The notes below the pieces were generated by a model. That model made no database searches. It saw nothing but the letters and a program-made list of their open reading frames with translations, and was not told the origin of the DNA. The translations under genes and the position numbers were made by a program. Of a stretch of DNA of 64,000 bases, positions 1 to 12,500 are shown in pieces. Origin of the DNA: Branchiostoma lanceolatum (Eukaryota; Chordata; Leptocardii; Amphioxiformes; Branchiostomatidae); the NCBI RefSeq assembly GCF_035083965.1, contig NC_089726.1:9367501-9431500 (forward strand). The letters run 5' to 3'. Numbering within the stretch: position 1 is the first letter of the stretch; the number at the start of each line of letters is the position of its first letter.

Positions 1-2
1 CG

Positions 3-422
3 CAACGAATTTCATAGCTAAAACGAATCTTTTTACGCTTCGTGTGCTTCCTTGTCTTTTTAGTCACACCTCTACATTTTGCATGATATTCGAATTATAA
101 AATCAAGGGTCACACAAATCCAATCTAGGTCACAGCGAGGTCACCGCACAATCGCAGTCTAAAGGAATGTGGGCCTTAAGCCCCCCTCTCACTGGACCCG
201 CGGCACGCTGGAGGCGTCGCTGCGTGCTAAACTGGATTTGTGTTACCCTTGACTTTATAATGGGAATATCATTCAAAACGTACAAGTATGACAAAGAAGA
301 CGACAAAACACACAAAGCTTAAAAGGATTCGTCGATAAAATTCGTCGAGTATACTAGTGCTTTGTCAATTCGATCGGCCGCAGCGACGCCGCCAGCGTGC
401 CGCGGGTCCAGTGAGAGGGGGG
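3..422. repeat. Compound foldback element
   Basis: Bases about 3-132 pair as an imperfect inverted repeat with about 225-352. A GC-rich arm at 181-222, inside the loop, pairs almost perfectly with 381-422 outside it (core CACTGGACCCGCGGCACGCT). The two pairings interlock rather than nest. The sequence may continue left of the window. Weaker relatives of the AT-rich arm occur near 12740-12850 and, inverted, near 13780-13830, so this is a dispersed non-coding family. No coding capacity was seen. Confidence 0.75.
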
Positions 423-553
423 CTTTACGGAGATCATTTATATCTGTGGTTTGCTGACCTGTCTCCAGTATTTGTCTATTACATATTCAGCTGTATCAAA
501 GTTATCTCTTCAACATAAAGATGATACTATATTTTTCCCGTAACAACCCCTAG

Positions 554-3500
554 GCGGAGGATGGAGGCACCCAGTCCGGCACCACGTCCATCGTCATCAC
601 GCTGACGGACGAGAATGACCAGACGCCCGAGTGCAACCCCGCCACGTACATCGAGACGGTGGCGGAGACTGAAGCAGTCGGCTTTGTCGTAGCGTCGCTG
701 GCCTGTACCGACACAGACGACGCGGCTTACGGAACACTGACGTACTCCATTACAACCGGTACAGAACTGCTCCATTCTTTTATTTCTGCAGATTGTAAAA
801 GTACGTGTGATTTATACATTTTAGATAATCTCGAACTGTACAACTTATTGATAAAAAGACTCTTTGTTCACATCCTAGTGTTTCATTCCACTGATGTTTC
901 GGTGACCCTATGTCACCTTCCTCAGGGCAATTCCGACTGGTTCACTTTTTATTCAGTGACGTTACCAATACAATGAAACTATATGTATAACTTATGTTTT
1001 ATTAAATTGTGTCCACGCCACTATGCTATTTCTTATCATTGTAGGCAACACCAAGTTGTACTTTGAAATGAACGGCGCCGACCTCAGGCTCTTGAAGCAG
1101 CTGGACTATGAGGACGAAACTACTTTCTCCCTCAGCATACTGGTCCAAGACAACAGTGGGAACACACCGTCCAACTCTGCAACAGTACCCGTATCTATGT
1201 GAGTGTTTCTTGCTTAAATGTTGTACTTAAACCGGTTCTGGTAAACCAAAAGTAGCCCCCTATATACGATATAACGTACCAAGAATGATATAGAAGAACT
1301 TTATTGCACGACAATAATGATGGTAGTCAATAGTTGTACCCATTGTATTGCAGATATGTCGACCCCTCCAACGAGTTCACGCCGTACTTCAGCCCAGAGA
1401 CCTACTCTAACACCGTGTTCGAGGACGAGTCGGTCGGGGCGACCGTGGTCGATGTCGACGCTTACGACAGCGACTCGAGCTCAAACGCGCACGGCCAGAT
1501 CACCTACACCATCCTGAGCGGCAACGGCGAGGGCAAGTTCTCCATAGACGGCAGTACAGGCGAGGTCATCCTAGCGGACTCCTTGGATAGGGAGTCAACT
1601 GCAAGCTACACACTGACCGTTAGGGCTTCTGATGGAATTATAAGTGGTGGGACTCCAAATACAAATACCACGACGGTTACTATAACTGTCGGCGACGCAA
1701 ACGATAATGACCCAGTGTGCAGTCCGGCGGTGTACACGACGGCGCTGGCCGAAGATTCTGCCGCCGGTACTCAGGCGATCACCGTAACCTGTGCCGATGG
1801 CGACGACGGCACGAACGCGGCCATCGTTTACTCCATGACGTCGACGTACTTCGGGATCGGCAGCAGTTCCGGGATCATTACCGTCAGCACTGTCCCGGAC
1901 TTCGACGCGGGAGCGCCGTCTACTTACAGTCTGACTGTAAAGGCTGTTGACGGAGGAGTGACGCAGAGAACTGGTACCGCCCTGGTCACAATAACCCTGA
2001 CTGAGACCAACGACTACGCTCCTGCGTTTACGCAGACATCATACAGCGCAACAGTGGACGAAAACCTGGCTGTTGGAAACGCCGTCGTGACGGTAGCTGC
2101 AACAGACAGCGATGTAGGTAAGAATGAGAATCTATGTCTAAAGTTGACTTTTTGGAAAATTGCTTTATCAAGATACCACGAATAACATCTCACGTTTGTA
2201 CGTTACATGACAGTTAGTACAGCTAGAATGAAATGGCTGTAACTCGTGATCAGGACACAAACAAAATTCAACTGAATACGAGTCTTTTGCCACTAAAAGT
2301 ACTGGTATATAATGAAAAGTTGAAATGTTGACATGAAAGCTAAACATTAGCACTAACACGTCCATGCTGCCCACAGGTGATGACGGTGTGATAGTTTACA
2401 CCATGCCGACCTACACAAACTTCCGTCTGGACGAAAACACGGGAGAGATCACCCTGAAGGCGGAACTGGACTACGAGACCACCCAGTCGTACGATCTTGT
2501 GGTGACGGCGACGGACCAGAGTGCCGCCCTTGCCGACAGACGAAGTTCAAGGTAGCTTATTCATCTTGTCTTTATCGAGGCGAAATTGAAGGGGGCAGAC
2601 CTGGTTTTGAGGACGAATTGTTAATTTCAATGTAATAACTGTTAACGGAGTACTCTTGAATTCAGCACCCCGAGATTAGCTATATAGAAACAAGACGTTC
2701 TATGCATATATGAAATGGAAGAAAAGAAGTGAAAGTTGCAAGTTGCAAGAGGTCATACAGAACGTAAAATTGATAATAAATGTGAAATGTCTGTGCTTAT
2801 CATTTATATCAAGCTGCTGGCATACCAAAATTACCAGCTAGTGTATGAAACCCTGTCTAATTTAGCATCCCGACTAATCTCGTTTGACTCTAATCACAGC
2901 GTCACAGTCTACGTCACCGTTAATGACGTCAACGACAACGAGCCGTCCTGCAGCCCCGCCACCTACACGGCCACCATCGCGGAGGACACCGCCGACGCGA
3001 CCGCCGTGGCTACGCTGGTCTGCGACGACCTGGACTCCGGCGTGAACGACGACCTCGTGTACGCCATCACGAGCGGAGACGGTCTGGGACAGTTCGCCGT
3101 CAGCACGGTAGGGGTCGTCAGTGTCGTCAAGGATGGGACAGACGACCTGGACTTCGAGACGACGCAGACGTACTCGCTGGAGGTAGAGGTGTCCGACTCT
3201 GGGGTGCCAGCTCTGACAACTACTGTTCAGGTAAAGATGGCTTTTAAAACTAGATAGGTATACAGTTAAAGAATTTGAATAGTGGGTCAAGGACATGAAA
3301 CATCTCTCACGGTCTAATGAGTGATGTGTGCATGGAATTTTTACTTTCTCCGTTTGAGCCATGCATACGCCTGCGAGGGTTCGATGCTGTAAATGTACAA
3401 TGTAATTTAGTTACTTTGTTTGTAGCAGTTTATACCGGACACTCCAGGGACTAGGTAGATAGGTACATGTATACCGGACACTGCCATACTCTACCATTGC

Positions 3501-6500
3501 CTTACTGTGCTACGCAATAGATATTGAAAACCCTTTCCCAGTATCTGATGTTTTAGTACTTTACACAAACAACAAACCATGACGGAACATTGTTGATTTT
3601 TTTTTTTTTTAGGTTGGAGTGACATTGACTGACGTTAACGAGTACGCCCCTGACTTTAACCCTGACGCCTCGGCCGTCAGCTCCTACAGTATCAACATCG
3701 CGGAGAACGTGGCCGTGGGCGCCACTGTCATGACCATCGCCGCTACCGACAACGACACGGCTCAGTCCGTCACCTTCTCTTTCAACCCTTCAAGCAACAA
3801 GTTCCTCATCGACGCAGACTCAGGTTAATATTCCTATTTTAAGATAAAGTGATAGTACAGATGATAATTTGACGTACCGTATAATGTACTTTGAGACTGA
3901 CTGGTCTTTCCTGGTACGGAGATTTCATGAATTTGTTGCCCTCTAATCTTAAAACTTAAACGAATTATTCCTGCTCAACCAAAGTTAATCCTCTCACATT
4001 AGTAGCTTCTGTAGGCACGATCAAGCAAAAGATTGACTTCTTAGCCGAACTTGTAGGAGATGGTCATCTATTGATAAAGAATATTAGACATACAGTAAAC
4101 GCACTGGTGCGAAACAACAATGAACATTGTATTTTTCTACATTTGATGACAATGTCGACTTTCGACACTCGCTTAAGTATGTCTAGTATCTTCTGTCTTG
4201 TTTAAGACGAGTCGTAAACAACATGTTTTCTCATAACAGGAGCGATAACTGTGAAGTCCAGTCTGGATTACGAGTCTGTGACCTCCTACGCGCTGAAGGT
4301 GGAGGCGGTGGACTCCGGCTCGCCCGCGCGGACCAGTACCGTGGACCTCGCCTTCTCCGTCACTGATGTCAACGATAACGACCCGGTCTTCAGCCCCACG
4401 TCGTACGCCTTACAGGTAAGGGGAACGGTCTTAGTCACACATTGAACCATAGTTGAAGTAATTTGCAATAATTAGGCTTGGTTCGTTATACCTTAATGTA
4501 GATTTGGAAAGATACCTTATGACCTGGATATTGGTAGGGTCCGTCATGCCATAAGGGAATTTAATTATCCGCACTCTCACACAAGAAGGAGAAGGAGCCT
4601 GAATGGGCTTGGTAACTTTAATGTATAGCAGAGATTGTCGAAAGAAATAAAAGAAAAACACTGAGAAATTCGAACCGTGTTACTGCTAGCACGCTGGCGT
4701 GGCTATGGCGTGGATGACGTGTCTACTGATCACGTGAGCTAGGGTTCGAACGGCTAATTAGCATATTTGAGCCTTCGCTCAAATCGTCACAATGATTTTT
4801 TCTTCTTTACAATGGACGACAGGCTTTTCCATACTTCTACAAGATACCACATCCATTCATGCAACTGTCATACAGATTTAGACACTAGAATTGAAATCTA
4901 AAATCGAACTGGGCACTGGAACTGTTCACAAGTGTAACACCTTTACTTTGCAGGTCCAAGAGAACACCACGGACGGTACGGTGGTTGTGTCCACGGCTTG
5001 TACTGACGTGGAGGACGCAACTGTTGCGTACTTCATGTTCAGCGGGAACACCGGAAACGTGTTCGACGTCGACACTAACGGCGACATCATCATGCAGGAC
5101 AACACTAACTTAGACTACGAGACCCTCACAGCGTACACGCTCCTGGTCACGTGTACGGACTCGACGGCTACACAGAGAACCGTCACCGCTACCGTACAGA
5201 TCGAGGTGACCGGGTACAACGAAGTCGCGCCCGCTTTCACCAACTCAGTCCTGGCTACCTTCGCAGCAGACACGTACTCAGGTAAGCAGAAAAAAAGTGG
5301 TTTGGGGGATGGATATAAAGTAAGCCATCTCTCAAAGTAAGATGAATGTTAACGTACTTGTTGTTTTAGTACATGTACAAATTTATCTATAGTAAAAAGT
5401 GCGTCCATTTCACTAGTTTATCGTTTCTGCTACACTCATTAGCGATAGTTGAAGATCAAAGATGCTAACTAATATGCTCTGATATCTTTAATATAGTGAG
5501 AAGTAGTATATGAGTGGTAAGAGTTGCTATGGTGGTCAGATATGAAATAAAACTGCTCCTCAAAGAACATTCTGTAAGTAGTGCTAACGGTTATGAGAGG
5601 TCATTGAGGAACGAAAGAAGCTGACTAATGTTTTCCTCCACAGCCACTATCTCTGAGGACAGCTCGCTGGGAGACAACGTGACCCAGGTCCTGGCTACTG
5701 ACACTGATGCCGGCGCGGACGGAAGCATCTACTACTCCATCACCAGTGGCAACAGCGAGGGCAAGTTCTACATCGACAGCAGCACCGGTAAGCTCATAAA
5801 ACTCCTTTATCAACAAATCTAGTGGCGAAATGAATTGAGCTGCCTACGGTGAAACTTTAACAAAAAGTATATGTCGAAACCACCAATATGTAAACATTAC
5901 TGACTATATTTGTTGTCTTCACCGAGACGGTTATGTTTTTGGTAGTGTGAATTTGTGGTTTTGTTTTTCACATATGATACAATACAACTGGATGAAAACT
6001 AGCGTTATCACTGATTGTACTATTGTACTCAATTATCTTGACATGTACTTAGCTCGTAAGATCACAAACGTTCCTTCCTTCCTTCCTTTATTCCTTCATC
6101 ATCCCCAAGTACAAGGCCATTGACAGCATTTCGAACCTTCATCATTGTATTCCAGGCTACATCATGGTGAACAAAGAGCTGGACCGCGAGGCGACAGCGT
6201 CCTACGTGCTGATCGCGACGGCGACAGACGGCGGAACGTCCCCGACCCGCTCCTCCACCGCCACGGTCAGCGTCACGGTGTCGGACGTGAACGACAACAC
6301 GCCCCTCTGCACGCCGTCCATATACAGAAACACGCTAGCTGAGAACGCTAACGCCGGGACTGTTGTGGCGACTATCCTCTGCAGGTAACGTATTAACTTA
6401 TGTCTGGATATCTTTGACATTTGTTAACGGTTCTCATATCACTGCCTCGATGTCGATTGGTATATCTGATGGCATGGATAGTAGAATTTGGCAAAAATAG

Positions 6501-9500
6501 CGTGAATAACTGGTCTTTTCGAGGCAAATATTACTCTTTGGTGGCCAAACTCCCATGGCAAATTATTCTTCCTATAGTCAGCGTATATCGCCTGGAAGAG
6601 ACTATCTTGATATTTCTTTTGCACATTTAGTACGTTGTGTATGTCGAGCCCTACAGGATCTATCCACGATACACTATACTTTAGTATTACGGGACCTGAT
6701 AGTTTCACCTTAAGACAATATTCAAATGAAATATGCAAATATACAAATTTTCCCGTTATAGTGACAACGACGACGGCGTAAACTCGCAGCTGACGTACAC
6801 TATAATGTCCGGGGATACCCAGGGACAATTCACAATGGGCACAACGGGCATCCTGACTATTGGAACCGGTCTAGACTATGAGAATCTTCAGGAATATTCC
6901 ATGATCATTCAAGGTGCGTACTTTCTCAAAGTAGCGTATAACTTTATACTGAAAAAATGTCCATAATATCGATCAATGCAGCAACACTTAAGTAGCGGGT
7001 GAATAGGCATGTCTTTATTTCTCGGGCCAATGGAATATTATCACTGTGAATTCGTATACACTTGTTTGAAGAAGAAGGAAGAGAAATCTAAACGATATAT
7101 CTAGTGGTAGCATAGCTTAAGTTGTTTTGTTTCTCCCATTGTTCACTAGCAAAATGACAAGTAAATGATACTTTACCTTGAGCCTTTCATGTAATAGTAA
7201 ACTACATCATTTCGCCCCTGTCGACGAAAACCTGCAAATAAAGATTGATAAATGAGAGTACATGACCATTGTATGATGGAATTTTCTTACAGTATCTGAC
7301 AGCGCTGCCACCACTCCTCTCGCTACAAACGTGACGGTAGCCGTGGACGTGACGGGAGAGAACGAGTTCACACCAGTCTTCAACCCTACATCCTACTCCG
7401 TAAACATCAGCGAGAATTCAACACAGGGCATCACTGTGGAAACTGTGATTGCCACTGATGGTGACTTCGGAAGCCAAGGTGAGAATTGTCTTATCGAAAA
7501 TTATGAGAAGTTCTTCGTACCATTAGATTATCAGTGAGCTAATAATTCAGAATAAGAGAAAACGAAGGCCTAGTTCGATTATCGGTCCCCTAGAGGCTTT
7601 TTACGGTACTGCAGCAAAATTTCTGGTTTTGATATCTCGTATTCTGGACAGGCTATGGTCGTGACTTTTGAGTGGTAGATAGCTCTTGGGGCAGAGAGTA
7701 AGTGTATTTGGTGGATTTTAGTCCCTCTAGTACTAGTAGCTTTTTGGAACTGCAGGGGTCGATTTTGTTTTTGACTTTGGAAGAGACTTAATCAAGAACA
7801 GATTGACAGGTCGTCATGGTGTTTGCTTTGTAAATAGCTTAACTGATGATTGTTTGTCTTTCGCAGGAGACATCAGCTACTCCATCACGGCAGGAAACAC
7901 CGAGCAGAAGTTTGTCATCGACAGCAGCTCGGGCGCCATCGGCCTTGCCCAGACCCTGGACCGGGAGACCACGGCGAGCTACCAGCTCACGGTCCTGGCC
8001 ATAGACGACGGCGGAACGTCCGCTCTCACGGGCACCACGACAGTCACCGTCACCATCACGGATGTCAACGACAACACACCGGTGTTCGGACAGTCTCTCT
8101 ACACGGTGAGCCTGGCTGAGACCACCGCGGCTGGCTCTGCAGTCGTTACGGTAGCCGCCACGGACATTGACGAAGGGACAAACGCAGCCATTCAGTTCTC
8201 TATCGTCAGTGGCAACACGAACAACGATCTTGCCATCGATCCAAGCACAGGTATGATATTCATGTTCATGCGTCTGTTTTGTTTACCCGCAAATTTGCAT
8301 TAGACTTTATTTTACAAGAGTTCCTCACCATTGATGATTAGATTTATCCAAGAAAATACCACTTCTAAATGTTTATGTAACTCTCACTTCTTCAGGTGCA
8401 GTAACGTTGAGTAATCCTCTCAACTATGAAGTGACCGAGGACTACACAGTCATCATACGGGCTACCGACCAGGGAACCCCGGCCAACTCCGCAGACGCTA
8501 CCCTCAGTCTAACTGTAAACGCAGTCAACGAATTTCCGCCCGACTTCACCCAAAGCTTCTGGTCTGTGTCCATCCTTGAAAACTCTACCTACGGAGACGT
8601 GGTGGCCACCATGGCGGCTACAGATGACGACAGCTACGCGGATGGCACGGTCGCGTTCTCCATCACAAACGGTAACGGGGAAGCCAAGTTCCAAATGGAG
8701 ACCACTTCTGGCGTCATCAAACTGACGGCCAACTTGGACCGCGAGAACACTGACTTCTACAACCTTACCGTGCAAGCGACGGACATGTCCACCTCACCGC
8801 TCTCTAACAGCACGTACGTGGAGGTAACGGTTATCGACTCCAATGACAACTATCCCGCCTTCAGTCCCACTGTGTACAGTGCCACAGTGCCGGAGGACCA
8901 AGCAGTTTCCACCACGATCGTCAACGTGGTTGTTACAGACGCGGATATTGGTACCAACGCCGCCATATCTAATTCCATCACGGCAGGCAACAGCGAAGGG
9001 AAATTCAGCATTCTGTCAAACGGAGCGATTGTGCTCGCAAATACGTTGAACTATGAAAATACCACCCAGTACACTCTCACAGTCACCGCCACAGACGCTG
9101 GCTTCCCGCCACTATCCTCGGACGCAACCGTCTCTGTAACCGTCGGCGCTGTGAACGAGTTCGCCCCGGTCTTCGACCAAGACCCGTACACTGCTTCAGT
9201 TAACGAGAACGCCACTGTCGGTACCGTGGTCACGGCAGTCAATGCTACTGATGACGACGACGGGTCCCAGGGTCTGGTTCTCTACTCCATCGTGGCCGGA
9301 AACTCTGAACGTAAGTGGGTTATTGATGAGGAATCCGGCAACATCTCTGTCGCCACCACCCTAGACCGCGAGACTACGGGAACCTACGAACTGACTGTGC
9401 GAGCTTATGACACGTACGGCGTGACACCATTCAACTACACCGAAGTCAACGTCACCATTACTGTACTAGACATCAATGACAACGACCCTGTCTTTAATCC

Positions 9501-12500
9501 ACAAACGTACAGCATATCCATCCTAGAGGGCGCTCTGGTGGGCACCACGGTTGTCAAACTGACATCAACAGACTTAGACATCAACACAAACGCCGTTCAT
9601 GATTATGTTATCTCCGCCGGTAACACCGGAGACGCGTTTGAACTGAGCAATGACGAGCTTCTGCTGAAGAATAAGCTCAACCACGAAACCGTCGGCCTCT
9701 ACACGCTCACGATCCGAGCCACCGATCAGGGCGATCCCGTTCTGACGGGAGAGGCGACGGTGACCGTGACTGTCCTGGCCGAGAACGAGTACCAGCCGGT
9801 GTTCCAGGAAGACAGCTCCACCGTGGTGGTTTCAGAAGACGCTGTCCTCGGCACGCTGATCTACAACGCTAACGCCACGGACAACGACACGGGGACGTAC
9901 GGGAACCTGGAGTTCTACATCACCGCTGGGAACGGAAACAACGGCGCCACCTTCCTGTGCGATTCCTCCACGGGCGAAGTCCGGTTAGGGACGTACCTTG
10001 ACCGCGAGACGAACGCTTCTTACGTTCTCACCATCACAGTTTACGACCACGATGCTGCCGACGCCAACACCATGAACGACACTATGCAGGTGACCATCAC
10101 CGTATCAGACGTGAACGATAACACACCGACGTTTTCGTCTGACCAATTTACCGTCTTTGTCACGGAAAACCTCGCAAGCGGAACTCTGGTGACAACCATG
10201 GTGGCCGATGATATCGACGCCGGCACCAATGCTGTCGTGGTGTACAGCATTGTCTACGGCAGTTCTAACTTTGTCATAGATTCCAGCACGGGAGACATCA
10301 CTACAACAACTATTCTTGACCGTGAGACACAAGACTGGTACTACCTTACTGTCAAGGCCGCAGATCAAGGCTCGCCGGTCCTGTCAAGTGTAGTGGGAGT
10401 GACCATCTGGGTGACGGACGAAAACGACAATTCTCCTGTCTTCAATCCAGACAACTACATCATCAACATCGAAGAGGACGTAGCCGTTAACAGCGCGTTC
10501 TACATGTTGCGAGCAAACGATGCGGACAGTGGTACAAACGCAGCTTTGACTTACGACATCACTAATGGAGACCCACTGAGCCAGTTCTCTATAGCAAGTA
10601 CCGGGGAAGTCAGTGTGGTCTCCAGCTTGGATAGAGAGACTACAAATCAGTACATTCTGGATGTGTTTGTCTATGATGGTGGCAGTCCTTCCCTAAACGC
10701 CACCGCCGCAGTCACAGTGAACGTTCTGGACGTGAATGACAACTTCCCAGTTTTCTCCTCAGACCCTTACGTCGTCTCCGTGTATGAAGACATAGCTGTC
10801 GGCGCTACAGTAGCCGACGTCACTGCGACCGACGCCGACTCGGGCACAAACGCACAGGTGGCCTACACTATCATAAGTGGCAACGAAGAAAACAAGTTTG
10901 TCGTCAACCAGGCTGATGGCCCTCTCCTTCTGGCATCTTCCCTCGATCGTGAAAGCAACGACACCTACAACATCACTCTTCGGGCTTACGACGGAGGCAG
11001 CCCGAGCTTGTCCACCACGGTGACGGTGCACATTACGGTTCTCGATGTGAACGATAACACGGCCCTGTGGACTGACGCAAACTACACGTTCTCCATCTCC
11101 GAAGACGCTACGGTCGGTACCAGCGTTGGAAACATCAGCGCAAGTGACATAGACATCTCCAATAACGCTGACCTCAGGTACACTATAACCAGTGGAGACT
11201 CGAGTAATCAGTTCGCCATAGTGGACACGACCGGAAACATAACCGTGAACGGTGCACTGGACAGGGAGGCCATCACAAACTACACTCTGACGGTACAGGT
11301 GACAGATTTAGGAAACCCTGCACTACAGAACAGCGTCACCGTGTTAATCATTGTGGTAGACGTCAACGACAACAACCCCATCTTCACGCAGACGCTTTAT
11401 GAGACACAGTATGATGAGAACAGCAACACCGGGCTGAGTGTCCTGACTGTGACCGCGACGGATGCCGACAACGGGACGAACGCGGCGATCACCTACAGCA
11501 TCTTAAACACCAGCACTGCCGGGCTGAACTACTTCAACATCGACTCCAGCTCGGGTCAAGTCAGCATCGGGTCGTCCTTAGATCGGGAAGCTGACGAGAT
11601 CGTGACGTTTGTCGTGGTAGCGTCGGACGGTGGGACCCCGACTCTGACCGGGACGACAACGGTCAGGGTAAATGTCACGGACCTGAATGACAATCCACCA
11701 GTCTTCAACCCGGATTTCTACAGGTAAGCATACAATCAAAGTGGTTACCGGTTGACAGATTGGCATTTTATGATGCTGTCAACAGTTGGAAAATACGCAG
11801 CTTTGTTTTTTGTTGCTTCTTAATAGAAAACCAGGTACCAACATAACACAAGGGCTTAGTTGTGCCACATAAAATCATCGTAAAATACCTTTGTCTGCAT
11901 GCCATACATTTCCGTTTATAGAACAAAATCTAAAACCAACTCCACACACTGGTAGCAGCAATCGTTAGAAGGATAAGAATATCCAAGGTCCTAAAAGTTC
12001 TTGTTTTTATGTCCATCTCCAGTCTTGAGATCCCTTACGACTCCACAAGTACGGACGCCCTGACGACAGTGACGGCCACAGACGCCGACATCACCACCAA
12101 TGCCGAGATCATCTTCTCCCTAGTGGACCAGACCGAGTTCTTCACCATGGAGCCATTCAGCGGGAACTTCAAGAGGCTGGCCGGGTCCGGCAACCTGGAG
12201 AAGGATGTGAAGATCGTGGCCAGAGCCATCGCGAGGGACGGGGGTAAGGAGCTGCTTTATTCTGGACTTTGTTTATTTGTTTGTGTCTTCTGTGAGCGTA
12301 TAATTAACCAGGTCTGATGTTCTTTGTTCAAGATAACTGTCGAGGCAACGTTTTACCCACAAACCTATATTCAGCAATTGTTTATCTTATCTCCCTGTTG
12401 TTGTCCATCAAGTACAAGATACATGTATGACATTATGTGTGAAATACCGTTTCCAATAACAGGTAGCCCTCAGTTGTCCTCTGCCCTTGGGTACATCCGG

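Noticed and set aside
6439..6828. 129-codon minus-strand frame opposite cadherin introns
   Set aside because: Overlaps a cadherin exon antisense and has no family resemblance.
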